Below are positions 1-7,311 of a DNA stretch of 52,718 nt, one piece after another. The notes below the pieces were generated by a model that had not been told where the DNA came from, did not search any database, and saw nothing but the letters and a program-made list of their open reading frames with translations. The position numbers and the translations under genes are program-made. The DNA is from Bacillus sp. HNG (GTDB lineage Bacteria > Bacillota > Bacilli > Bacillales > Bacillaceae_L): contig NZ_QUQV01000023.1 in NCBI RefSeq assembly GCF_003400205.1, positions 1 through 52,718 on the forward strand, given 5' to 3'. The stretch's first letter is position 1, and the number at the start of each line of letters is the position of its first letter.

Positions 1-90
1 TTTGCATGTGAAAAATGTGGGGGTGAAATGTATCCTGAGTATTATAAAGGGGTACATGGCATAGAGTACAAATTATCGGATATTCTCTAA
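1..90 (+). CDS. C-terminal end of an unidentified small zinc-ribbon-like protein (partial)
   Basis: An open frame enters from the left edge and stops with TAA at 88-90. Only the last 29 residues are visible. They contain a Cys-x-x-Cys pair (FACEKCGG), suggesting a metal-binding knuckle, followed by the tail YPEYYKGVHGIEYKLSDIL. I do not recognise the family. A good rho-independent terminator follows directly, which supports this being the real end of a gene. Confidence 0.55.
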   Translation, partial: FACEKCGGEMYPEYYKGVHGIEYKLSDIL

Positions 91-101
91 CCATGAAAAG
101 G

Positions 102-123
102 ACCGGGCTATGCCCGGTTTTTC
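102..123 (+). terminator. Rho-independent terminator
   Basis: A perfect 7-bp stem, ACCGGGC and GCCCGGT with loop TAT, is followed by a T-rich run. It ends the partial gene upstream. Confidence 0.85.
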
Positions 124-146
124 TTATTTTTTCGTAAAAAGAAGTA

Positions 147-177
147 TTGACCTTAACGTTACGTAAAGGTGTAAAGT
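147..177 (+). promoter_or_regulatory. MerR-type promoter with 19-base spacer and operator palindrome
   Basis: The -35 TTGACC (147-152) and -10 TAAAGT (172-177) are separated by 19 bases, the over-long spacing typical of promoters that MerR proteins activate by DNA distortion. The spacer is filled by a near-perfect inverted repeat from ACCTT at 150 to AAAGGT at 170. The next gene is a MerR/TipAS protein, so this is almost certainly its autoregulatory promoter. Confidence 0.85.
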
Positions 178-199
178 GAACATATCAGGGGGTGATGAG

Positions 200-967
200 A
201 TGGAATACACGGTTCAAAAGTTAGCGAAACTAGCGGGAGTAAGTACAAGAACACTTCGATATTATGATGAAATTGAGATTCTTAAGCCGGTTAGAATCAA
301 TTCATCAGGATACCGAATCTATGGTCAAGATGAAGTCAATCGTCTGCAGCAAATTCTTTTTTACCGTGAGCTCGGAGTCAATCTAACGGATATTAAGCAA
401 ATCATGACAAACCCTGCTTTTGATGAATCCAAAGCACTAAAAGAACATCGAGAGCAGCTCCTTGATAAACGAAAACAAATTGATCAATTAATTGCCAATG
501 TCGAAAAAACCATTGCGCAAAAAGAAGGGAGAATAACGATGTCCGATCAAGAAAAATTTGAAGGCTTTAAAAAGAAAGCCATTGATGAAAATGAGAAAAA
601 ATACGGAAAAGAAATCCGCGAAAAATATGGCGAGGAAACGGTTAAACAATCAAATGAGAAATTTATGAACATGTCTAAAGAAGATCATGATGAGGTGACC
701 CGACTTGCTGAGGAACTAATGGAGACATTAAGGGAAGCGATGAAGACGGGCGACCCTGCTGGAGAACTTGCCCAAAAAGCGGCAGAGATGCATAAGCAAT
801 GGCTCATGTTTTACTGGCCAAGTTATAGTAAAGAAGCGCATGCGGGGTTAGCGCAAATGTATGTTGATGACGAGAGATTCACGGCATATTACGATAAAGA
901 ACAGCCAGGAACGGCAACATTCCTGAGAGACGCCATTCATGTGTATACAGGACAAAAAAGTGAATAA
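200..967 (+). CDS. MerR family transcriptional activator with TipAS drug-binding domain (Mta/TipA type)
   Basis: 255 aa. Residues 1-70 form the MerR winged helix (YTVQKLAKLAGVSTRTLRYY), followed by a dimerisation coiled coil to about residue 110. A C-terminal TipAS-like domain (WLMFYWPSYSKEAHAGLAQMYVDDERF) in Mta/TipAL proteins binds hydrophobic or peptide antibiotics and switches on efflux and the gene itself. The ATG at 200 is chosen because AGGGGGTGAT lies just upstream; the GTG at 176 would overlap the -10 box. The operator in front indicates autoregulation. No transporter gene is adjacent, so its targets besides itself are unknown. Confidence 0.88.
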   Translation: MEYTVQKLAKLAGVSTRTLRYYDEIEILKPVRINSSGYRIYGQDEVNRLQQILFYRELGVNLTDIKQIMTNPAFDESKALKEHREQLLDKRKQIDQLIANVEKTIAQKEGRITMSDQEKFEGFKKKAIDENEKKYGKEIREKYGEETVKQSNEKFMNMSKEDHDEVTRLAEELMETLREAMKTGDPAGELAQKAAEMHKQWLMFYWPSYSKEAHAGLAQMYVDDERFTAYYDKEQPGTATFLRDAIHVYTGQKSE

Positions 968-984
968 CGATTTAAGGTTATGAT

Positions 985-1016
985 GGGGTAAGATCGTTTG
1001 GTCTTGCCCTATTTTT
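985..1016 (+). terminator. Rho-independent terminator of the TipAS regulator
   Basis: GGGTAAGA pairs with TCTTGCCC (one G-T pair) around a short loop, followed by TATTTTT. Confidence 0.75.
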
Positions 1017-1057
1017 AGTGGAGGAATTTGGATAGGGTGGTGTGGAAAGAGGGCAGG

Positions 1058-1191
1058 TTGAGTCCAAAAGAAGCGTTGATTTGGACGGAGGTCGAAGGGA
1101 AATGTGAGTGTTGAGTCCAACTGGGGTGCTGATTTGGACAGAGAGATAAGAAAAACCGTTCGTATGAGTCCAAATAAGCATTGATTCAGAC
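1058..1191. repeat. Degenerate tandem array, about 2.5 units of 53 bases, in a 450-base gene-free gap
   Basis: The gap 968-1417 has no convincing gene. Within it the motif TGAGTCCAA starts at 1059, 1112 and 1165 (period 53). GATTTGGAC or its variant GATTCAGAC starts at 1078, 1131 and 1183. In each unit GTCCAA and TTGGAC face each other as an inverted repeat about 12 bases apart. The DNA between the motifs is not conserved. Confidence 0.7.
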
Positions 1192-1417
1192 AACTCAAGA
1201 AGGGAACCAGCCAGAGTAAGTCGGGAATTAAACCTAATCATATACGACAACCAGAATTAGCAATAGCTTTCCGAATGCCGTTGAAGTCCACATCCAATCT
1301 CCATTCCCCTCAAACTTAATCCCAATATCCGGAATACATCTCGCCTAAGCAACATAGGGTGTAGTGAATATGGAAGACTTCTAGTCTACTAGAAAGCCTT
1401 CAAATAGGGGGGATTGG

Positions 1418-1654
1418 GTGGCATATGTAATTACGTCTCCATGTGGGGCGGAGAAAGCAGCAGAGTGTGTAGAGGTGTGTCCTGTCGATTGTATCGAGCC
1501 TGGTGATGATCAGTATTATATCAATCCTGACATTTGCATTGACTGTGGGGCTTGTGTGTCTGTTTGCCCAGTGGATGCCATTTATAATGAGGACGAAGTA
1601 CCGGATGATGAACTTGGATTTGTTGACCTAGCAAGAGAGTTTTTTGGAATCTAA
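1418..1654 (+). CDS. fdxA: 7Fe ferredoxin ([3Fe-4S][4Fe-4S])
   Basis: 78 aa, GTG start with a purine-rich SD (AGGGGGG). Cysteines lie at 9, 17, 21, 25, 40, 43, 46 and 50, the same spacing as Azotobacter FdI and actinobacterial FdxA shifted by one residue. By that comparison Cys9, 17 and 50 would hold a 3Fe-4S cluster and Cys21, 40, 43 and 46 a 4Fe-4S cluster. The acidic C-terminus (NEDEVPDDELGFVDLAREFFGI) also fits this group. It is a soluble low-potential electron carrier; its redox partner is not in the neighbourhood. It forms a single-gene unit with its own terminator. Confidence 0.88.
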   Translation: MAYVITSPCGAEKAAECVEVCPVDCIEPGDDQYYINPDICIDCGACVSVCPVDAIYNEDEVPDDELGFVDLAREFFGI

Positions 1655-1689
1655 CCAACCCACATACATAAAGAACACCAAAACTATTT

Positions 1690-1722
1690 AGTAACTACAA
1701 TTGTGGTTACTTTTATTTTTTT
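1690..1722 (+). terminator. Terminator after the ferredoxin gene
   Basis: A 22-base near-palindrome from AGTAAC (1690) to GTTACT (1711) is followed by a run of T. Confidence 0.7.
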
Positions 1723-1840
1723 GTCGAAAACGTGGCAACCCCAAATATACAATCATTGGAAAAAAGTAATTACTACCACAATTTTACTTGAATATATTAA
1801 AATGGAATGTAAGGGATTACTTTATCTAAAACACGGGCTC

Positions 1841-1867
1841 GGAACATAGGGACTGGTCCCTCGTTCC
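1841..1867. repeat. Palindromic element just upstream of the dioxygenase start
   Basis: GGAAC-AT-AGGGAC-TG-GTCCCT-C-GTTCC forms a nearly continuous 11-bp stem, 7 bases before the ribosome-binding site of the next gene. It resembles the GGGAC/GTCCC core also seen in the nagP terminator. It may be a leader hairpin or a remnant of a repeated element. Confidence 0.55.
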
Positions 1868-1883
1868 AAAAGGGGAGGAAGAA

Positions 1884-2735
1884 ATGGAGAAAGTAAAGCA
1901 AATTCCAGGTGCACTTATGGATTGGATTATTAAAACTCTAAATAGTGGCGTGAATCCTGAAGCAATTGTAGATGCTATGATTCGGAAAGGCTATGACCCT
2001 AGACTCTCTTATACAACTCTGTTTCGAATTGTCGGAAATAAACCGATTGACACACCAGGTGTACAAGCTCCATATGAATATGAACAGCCCGAAATTGCGA
2101 AAAAAGGGAGTATTTTACGCACAAAAGATCGAGAAATAAAGGTTTTATCAAAAGTTGAAAAACCGTTTATTTTGCATTTAGATCATTTCTTAAGCGATGA
2201 GGAATGTGAACAGTTGATTGAATTGTCAAGAAGCCGCCTTAAGCCGTCGACTGTCATTGACCCGAAGACTGGTGAAAAAAAACCTGCAACTGGTCGAACA
2301 AGTAAAGGAATGTCTTTTTATTTACGAGAAAATGAATTTATTAAAGATATAGAAGCGAGAATCTCAGAATTAACGGAGTTCCCTGTTGAAAATGGGGAAG
2401 GGCTCCAGGTATTAAATTATGGTATTGGTGAGGAATATAAAAGTCATTTTGATTATTTTCCACCGAGTAAGGTAGACCCCGAAAAAGGAGGTCAACGGGT
2501 GGGAACATTCCTAATCTATTTAAATGATGTACTTGCTGGAGGAGAAACGATTTTTCCAAAAGCGGGCATTTCGATTGTTCCGAAGAGAGGCTCTGCTGTG
2601 TATTTTCAGTATGGGAACAGTAAAGGTGAGGTAGATCGCATGTCGTTGCATTCAAGTATCCCTGTATCTGAGGGAGAAAAATGGGTCGCAACAAAATGGA
2701 TTCGCCAAGGGAATATTTATACGTCTACACATTAG
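1884..2735 (+). CDS. Prolyl 4-hydroxylase-like 2-oxoglutarate/Fe(II) dioxygenase
   Basis: 283 aa, ATG with GGGGAGGAAG upstream. Residues about 90-275 form the catalytic double-stranded beta-helix. The iron ligands are His188-x-Asp190 (SHFDYF) and His256 (SLHSS), and Lys266 (EGEKW) fits the 2-oxoglutarate-binding lysine. The GGETIFP motif is typical of P4H-type enzymes, including the Bacillus anthracis enzyme. About 80 N-terminal residues lie ahead of the catalytic domain and look helical (GALMDWIIKTLNSGVNPEAIVDAMIRKG); they could be a substrate or partner domain. The natural substrate is unknown. Confidence 0.85.
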   Translation: MEKVKQIPGALMDWIIKTLNSGVNPEAIVDAMIRKGYDPRLSYTTLFRIVGNKPIDTPGVQAPYEYEQPEIAKKGSILRTKDREIKVLSKVEKPFILHLDHFLSDEECEQLIELSRSRLKPSTVIDPKTGEKKPATGRTSKGMSFYLRENEFIKDIEARISELTEFPVENGEGLQVLNYGIGEEYKSHFDYFPPSKVDPEKGGQRVGTFLIYLNDVLAGGETIFPKAGISIVPKRGSAVYFQYGNSKGEVDRMSLHSSIPVSEGEKWVATKWIRQGNIYTSTH

Positions 2736-2852
2736 GCAAACGATTAGAATTGTCAAAGTAATCATGATATAGTAATATTAACGATTTTTGTAAGTTGAAA
2801 ATATAGATTTATAGTAAATAAGTATGTCATCGTGTAGAAAGGTGTGTGAACT

Positions 2853-3338
2853 TTGGATAAAGTACAGACTTTTAAAGACGTCATGGGGAATTATCCGACG
2901 GGTGTAACAGTTGTGACAACGACTGACGAAAACGGAGTGCCACTTGGGCTTACGGTAAACTCCTTTGCCTCTGTTTCATTGGATCCATTATTAATTTTAT
3001 GGTCAATTGACAAAAGAGTATCCACTTATGATATTTTTACAAAAACAGATAAATTTGCGGTACATGTACTAGCAGGTGACCAAGGGGATATTTGTGCCCT
3101 TTTCGCAAGCAAGGGAACAGATCGATTTGCAAACTGTGAATGGGAGATGTCTGATAACAATCTTCCAATCTTGAAGGGGTCTGCAGGCGTTTTACACTGT
3201 AAAACGTTCAAAACCGTTGAAGCGGGCGACCATACGATTCTAATTGGTGAAGTGGTTGAGATTGAAAATGATAGCAAGCCACCACTCCTTTATCACAACC
3301 GTAAATTCGGCAATATTCCTGACGAATTTTATAAGTAA
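2853..3338 (+). CDS. Flavin reductase-like (FMN-binding split barrel) protein
   Basis: 161 aa. The start is TTG at 2853 with GAAAGGTGTG upstream; no better start exists. The N-terminus (MGNYPTGVTVVTTTDENGVPLGLTVNSFASVSLDPLL, split here by the reader at the TVNSF segment) is the classic signature of HpaC/YwrF-type flavin reductases, and the C-terminal part (AGDHTILIGEVVEIE then PPLLYHNRKFGN) matches the same fold. Such proteins usually pass reduced FMN or FAD to a partner monooxygenase. No monooxygenase lies next to it, so the partner is unknown. Confidence 0.85.
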   Translation: MDKVQTFKDVMGNYPTGVTVVTTTDENGVPLGLTVNSFASVSLDPLLILWSIDKRVSTYDIFTKTDKFAVHVLAGDQGDICALFASKGTDRFANCEWEMSDNNLPILKGSAGVLHCKTFKTVEAGDHTILIGEVVEIENDSKPPLLYHNRKFGNIPDEFYK

Positions 3339-3345
3339 TATGAAT

Positions 3346-3375
3346 GGATACCTTTCTTCTTACGGAAAGGTATCT
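3346..3375. repeat. 30-base hairpin direct repeat, copy 1
   Basis: GATACCTTTC and GAAAGGTATC form a 10-bp stem. The complete 30-base sequence recurs without change at 3575-3604, exactly 229 bases downstream. Confidence 0.9.
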
Positions 3376-3379
3376 CAGA

Positions 3380-3420
3380 GTGTAGACAAAGTCAGTACTG
3401 ACTTTGTCTACACGTTTTTT
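3380..3420 (+). terminator. Terminator made of a 34-base perfect palindrome
   Basis: GTGTAGACAAAGTCAGT is followed at once by its exact reverse complement (3380-3413) and then GTTTTTT. It terminates the flavin reductase gene and lies between the two copies of the 30-base hairpin repeat. Confidence 0.85.
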
Positions 3421-3447
3421 ACAGGTATCTAGATGTAAATTACTTTC

Positions 3448-3576
3448 CCCAGACTGTCTTGAAAACGCTTGTCAGACAAGGCGCGCAGCCGATCGAAGAC
3501 GCGAATAGAAGTTGCCTTCATGAGCGGACGAGAGAGGCAAGCAACGAAGTATGCGAGCGTTTGTCAACAGTCTGGG
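3448..3576. repeat. 129-base structured repeat with 10-base terminal inverted repeats
   Basis: The ends are CCCAGACTGT (3448) and ACAGTCTGGG (to 3576), an exact inverted pair. They are extended inward by related AACGCTTGTC and GCGTTTGTC segments, with an inner TTGCCT/AGGCAA hairpin. It has no transposase and is GC-richer than its surroundings. It looks like a non-autonomous repeat or structured RNA element of the kind scattered in Bacillaceae intergenic DNA. An ORF reading through it into the next gene is accidental. Confidence 0.65.
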
Positions 3577-3604
3577 ATACCTTTCTTCTTACGGAAAGGT
3601 ATCT
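3575..3604. repeat. 30-base hairpin direct repeat, copy 2
   Basis: Identical to 3346-3375. The 229-base interval between copies holds the palindromic terminator and the 129-base inverted-repeat element. Confidence 0.9.
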
Positions 3605-3653
3605 TTATGTCCAATTATTTTTAAAACGAAACGAGTGGCTTTATGTGAAACTC

Positions 3654-4136
3654 ATGTCGACATTTATGGATAGTTTGAGATTGCCAAATAAGGCAGCGAT
3701 GAAGCGGTTGAATAAGCTGGAAATGAGACATACGATCGTTTTCCTGCTGTTATTATTGTTTATCATTGCACTTCCGATTGAAATCAATTTGCTATTGGAT
3801 GACTCCTATAAGGAAAGCGACATTCCACAAAATATTTACATCATCCAGGTTCTATTATTTTATCCGTTTTTAATGCTGTTTTTAGGAATCGCGGGGATTT
3901 CTGTATTAGCGGGATTAGGAGTAGGAATCAGCAAGCTTACACACCGCCAGTTGAAATTTCAATTTCTGTGGAAGATGTGCGCGTTTGCGTTAACAAAGTC
4001 AGTTGTCCTATTTGCGGTAGCTAACATTCTGATAGGTACCCATTGGATTGTGAATACAATTGTATTTGTTTTGTTATTTTACACGATACTAAGGATGATT
4101 TTTCATTATCCTCAACGTGTAAAAAAACATACCTAA
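3654..4136 (+). CDS. Hypothetical membrane protein with about four transmembrane segments
   Basis: 160 aa from the ATG at 3654; the start is uncertain because SD signals are weak, and GTG 3645 or ATG 3666 are possible. Longer versions would read through the upstream repeat element, so they are rejected. Hydrophobic stretches include TIVFLLLLLFIIALPIEI, a segment around VLLFYPFLMLFLGIAG, then SVVLFAVANILIG and a C-terminal one, with a basic tail (YPQRVKKHT). The layout is vaguely like DUF1189 membrane proteins, but I do not recognise it firmly. Confidence 0.6.
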   Translation: MSTFMDSLRLPNKAAMKRLNKLEMRHTIVFLLLLLFIIALPIEINLLLDDSYKESDIPQNIYIIQVLLFYPFLMLFLGIAGISVLAGLGVGISKLTHRQLKFQFLWKMCAFALTKSVVLFAVANILIGTHWIVNTIVFVLLFYTILRMIFHYPQRVKKHT

Positions 4137-4137
4137 G

Positions 4138-4163
4138 GGAACCAGTGCATACTGGTTCCTTTT
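4138..4163 (+). terminator. Rho-independent terminator
   Basis: GGAACCAGT and ACTGGTTCC pair around loop GCAT, followed by TTTT. Confidence 0.8.
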
Positions 4164-4238
4164 GTATATGTGAAACTTTTTAATAGACGTAACGTAATAC
4201 ATACTATAGAGGTTTATTATAATAAAGTGGGTGGAAAG

Positions 4239-4526
4239 ATGGACCTATTTATAGGTATTGGTATAGCTGTTGCCGGTTATTTCATTGGAGACGGCTTGAA
4301 AAATTTTAAAAATCCTGAAGCTAAGGGTGTTATGGAGAAACTTGATGAAGAGGATTTATTCGAGCTAATAAAGGAAAAGGATATCCATTACCATATTGGG
4401 GTTTCCAAAGAGGATGCTAAGGAATTAATAAAGGAGCACCCAGAGATTCCACATATCGTATTAAATGGGAATGTTTATTATCCAAAAAGTAAACTAAAGC
4501 AATGGCTGTCAAACCTGGGTGACTAA
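4239..4526 (+). CDS. Small membrane-anchored protein with an excisionase-like helix-turn-helix
   Basis: 95 aa, ATG at 4239 preceded by GGGTGGAAAG. The N-terminus is one hydrophobic glycine-rich segment (FIGIGIAVAGYFIGDGL), probably a membrane anchor. The rest is soluble and ends in a winged-helix-like unit (VSKEDAKELIKEHPEIPHIVLNG then YYPKSKLKQWL), similar in outline to MerR/excisionase-type small DNA-binding domains. A membrane anchor joined to such a domain is unusual. I do not know a characterised homologue. Confidence 0.65.
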   Translation: MDLFIGIGIAVAGYFIGDGLKNFKNPEAKGVMEKLDEEDLFELIKEKDIHYHIGVSKEDAKELIKEHPEIPHIVLNGNVYYPKSKLKQWLSNLGD

Positions 4527-4603
4527 TGTGTATGTCTTCTTCATAAATAAATTGCTACTTCTGTGAAACACTATCACTATGTAGACCTGTAAGGAGGATT
4601 TTT

Positions 4604-5461
4604 ATGGAGAAGGATATGCAATATGGAAGTGACTATAAATTTATTCCTGCTACTTCTATCGCTAGTGGGATGGGGATGCAGGTGCTACCAGATCTTTATT
4701 GTCATACCATCCAAATTGTGAATTTTGCGGTGGCCGGAGAGCTGGGAACAGCGGATTTTGTAATTATTGACGCGGGCATGCCGGGTTCTGAAGAGGAAAT
4801 AATAGCAGTTTGTGAGGAACGCTTTGGTACAAATAGTCGCCCGAAGGCGATTTTGTTAACGCACGGTCATTTTGATCATGTGGGAGCAATCGTTGAATTA
4901 GTGGAGCACTGGAATGTTCCTGTTTACGCGCATGAACTTGAAATGCCATTTTTAACAGGGCAACAAAGCTATCCGGAGCCAGACCCGACGGTAGAAGGTG
5001 GCATGGTTGCGAAGATGTCGCCGATGTTTCCAAATGAGCCCATTCAGTTAGGAAACCATGTAGAAAAATTACCTGTAGATGGAACAGTCCCACATTTGCC
5101 AGATTTCCGTTGGATCCATACACCCGGGCATGCGCCAGGACATGTATCCTTTTTCCGTGAAAAAGATCGTGCCCTTATTGTTGGAGATGCATTTGTGACA
5201 GTTAAACAGGAGTCTTTGTACAAGGTAATTACGCAAGACCAGGAAATCAGTGGTCCACCAAGATACTTAACAACAGATTGGCAGGCTGCGAAAAAGTCCG
5301 TTGAAACGTTGGCGGCGCTTAAGCCGAGTGTTGCCATCACGGGACATGGTTTACCAATGACCGGTGAACTATTGGAAGAATCCTTAGATAGATTAGTTAG
5401 GGACTTCGATCAAATTGCAATTCCGGACTATGGACGGTATGTAGATAAAAACATTCATTAG
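4604..5461 (+). CDS. Metallo-beta-lactamase fold hydrolase
   Basis: 285 aa, ATG with AAGGAGG upstream. The zinc-binding signature THGHFDHVG supplies His87, His89, Asp91 and His92. His176 (TPGHAPGH), Asp195 (VGDAF) and His248 (TGHGLPM) complete the two-metal site expected of the superfamily. Overall it resembles Bacillus YflN-like hydrolases; members include lactonases and thioesterases. It is cytoplasmic, with no signal peptide, and a short terminator follows. The substrate cannot be told from sequence. Confidence 0.85.
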   Translation: MEKDMQYGSDYKFIPATSIASGMGMQVLPDLYCHTIQIVNFAVAGELGTADFVIIDAGMPGSEEEIIAVCEERFGTNSRPKAILLTHGHFDHVGAIVELVEHWNVPVYAHELEMPFLTGQQSYPEPDPTVEGGMVAKMSPMFPNEPIQLGNHVEKLPVDGTVPHLPDFRWIHTPGHAPGHVSFFREKDRALIVGDAFVTVKQESLYKVITQDQEISGPPRYLTTDWQAAKKSVETLAALKPSVAITGHGLPMTGELLEESLDRLVRDFDQIAIPDYGRYVDKNIH

Positions 5462-5468
5462 TGTATGG

Positions 5469-5496
5469 AACCTGGCTAAGAAAATGCCAGGTTTCT
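5469..5496 (+). terminator. Probable terminator
   Basis: AACCTGGC and GCCAGGTT form an 8-bp stem with a short T-rich tail. Confidence 0.6.
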
Positions 5497-5665
5497 TGCT
5501 CTACATATTTAATCTTACTAATAACCTTAGAATTGAAATAAAGAATATAGAAATACAATAAAATTTATAGAGCGGATATGAAAACACCATATAGCTATTT
5601 GTTTCATAAACATTCTGAAATATAGTATATTGGAATGTAGAATGAATCGGTGAGAGAGGAGAAAT

Positions 5666-7120
5666 ATGGTAAATATTACATCAGTTTTATTAGGGTTGGT
5701 TATGGTCTTAAACATTGTATTTGCCGTGGTTGTCATCTTTCGCGAAAGACGAGATGCGAGTTCGACCTGGGCGTGGTTATTAGTCCTTTTTTTCATTCCT
5801 GTAGCTGGCTTTATTTTATATTTACTTCTAGGACGAAATTTAACCCGTGACCATTTATTCCAATGGGATGATTTAAAAAAGAGTGGGATAGAAGAAGTAC
5901 TTGAAAAGCAAAAAGAACTGTTACGAACACAAAGATTCCTATTTAACAATCCGATTACACAAGATAATCAAGACCTTATTTATATGAACCTTGTTAATGC
6001 GAATGCTTTGTTTACGAAAAATAATGCAGTAGAAGTATTTACAGATGGGCAAGAGAAATATCGCCGATTATTTGAAGATATTGAAGCTGCAAAGGAATCG
6101 ATTCATTTGCAATATTATATTATTAAAAATGATAATCTGGGACGAAAATTAATCGCGCATTTAACAAGAAAGGTAAAAGAGGGTGTAACAGTCCGTGTTC
6201 TATATGATGAGCTAGGTTCTAGGTCATTGACAAAAAGGTTTTTTAAAGAATTTCGTGAAGCTGGTGGGCTTGTCGAGGTCTTTTTCCCATCGAAATTGCG
6301 TTTTATCAATCTGCGGATGAATTTCCGAAACCATCGGAAATTGGTCATTATTGATGGAAAGATAGGATATGTCGGTGGCTTTAATGTTGGGGATGAGTAC
6401 CTTGGGTTAAATTCTAGGTTTGGGTATTGGCGAGATACTCATTTACGCATAAGGGGAACTGCTGTTGATACGATGCAGGTTCGCTTCATTTTGGACTGGA
6501 ACCAAGCATCTCGTGATTTTGATATCATGTATGATCCTGAGTTATTTCCAATAGAAAATGTCAGACTTGGAAATGTTGGGATTCAAATTGTGACAAGTGG
6601 ACCTGATACCGACTTTGAGCAGATTAAAAATGCTTATATCAAAATGCTCTACTCAGCAAAAAAGTCGATTTATATGCAGACGCCTTATTTTATTCCAGAT
6701 AAAAGTTTACTGGATGCAATACGTGTAGCGTGCCTTTCAGGGGTAGAAGTGAATATCATGATTCCAGATAAACCAGACCACCCTTTCGTGTATTGGGCAA
6801 CCCTTTCGCATATTGGGGAACTGCTTCCGGTTGGGGCAAATGTCTATATTTATAGTAATGGTTTTATTCATTCAAAAACACTTGTGGTCGATGAGGAGAT
6901 TTCATCAGTCGGTACAGCGAATATCGACGTGAGGAGCTTCCGACTTAACTTTGAAGTGAATGCCTTTTTATATGATGAAAACATTTCAAAAGAGCTAACA
7001 GCCATTTTTAAAGAAGATATCAAGCGATCGAAGCTACTAACATATGAAGAATACGAAAAAAGAGGGGGGAACATCAAGTTCAAAGAATCGATTTCAAGAC
7101 TCTTATCCCCGATTCTATAG
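5666..7120 (+). CDS. cls: Cardiolipin synthase (phospholipase D family)
   Basis: 484 aa, matching ClsA of B. subtilis in length. Two N-terminal transmembrane segments (SVLLGLVMVLNIVFAVVVIF and WAWLLVLFFIPVAGFILYLLL) precede two HKD catalytic motifs: His223-x-Lys225-x4-Asp230 (NHRKLVIID) and His402-x-Lys404-x4-Asp409 (IHSKTLVVD). It joins two phosphatidylglycerol molecules into cardiolipin plus glycerol at the membrane. The ATG at 5666 follows AGAGAGGAG. It is monocistronic. Confidence 0.95.
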   Translation: MVNITSVLLGLVMVLNIVFAVVVIFRERRDASSTWAWLLVLFFIPVAGFILYLLLGRNLTRDHLFQWDDLKKSGIEEVLEKQKELLRTQRFLFNNPITQDNQDLIYMNLVNANALFTKNNAVEVFTDGQEKYRRLFEDIEAAKESIHLQYYIIKNDNLGRKLIAHLTRKVKEGVTVRVLYDELGSRSLTKRFFKEFREAGGLVEVFFPSKLRFINLRMNFRNHRKLVIIDGKIGYVGGFNVGDEYLGLNSRFGYWRDTHLRIRGTAVDTMQVRFILDWNQASRDFDIMYDPELFPIENVRLGNVGIQIVTSGPDTDFEQIKNAYIKMLYSAKKSIYMQTPYFIPDKSLLDAIRVACLSGVEVNIMIPDKPDHPFVYWATLSHIGELLPVGANVYIYSNGFIHSKTLVVDEEISSVGTANIDVRSFRLNFEVNAFLYDENISKELTAIFKEDIKRSKLLTYEEYEKRGGNIKFKESISRLLSPIL

Positions 7121-7204
7121 TTGACAAACGTTCGGAGTGGCGTGCTTCAATCGCCAAGAGCAAATTAAACTACCGACAACTTCATAAAAGGATTTCTAAA
7201 AAAG

Positions 7205-7233
7205 GATTGGCTTATTGTGGCCAATTCTTTTTT
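7205..7233 (+). terminator. Terminator in the cls to PLP-enzyme gap
   Basis: ATTGGC and GCCAAT pair around an 8-base loop and are followed by TCTTTTTT. Confidence 0.65.
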
Positions 7234-7311
7234 GCTATCTTTAAGTGCAGGACGCTTTTTCATTGAAATAAAATAACTAAAAATATAGAATTATACAAAA
7301 AGGAGAAGACG

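Noticed and set aside
848-1250. Minus-strand ORFs of 116 and 90 codons
   Set aside because: No SD and no family likeness; they cover the end of the MerR gene and the 53-base repeat array.
3459-3653. N-terminal extension of the membrane-protein ORF from TTG 3459
   Set aside because: It reads through the 129-base repeat and the second 30-base hairpin, lacks a ribosome-binding site and has a composition unlike the rest of the protein.
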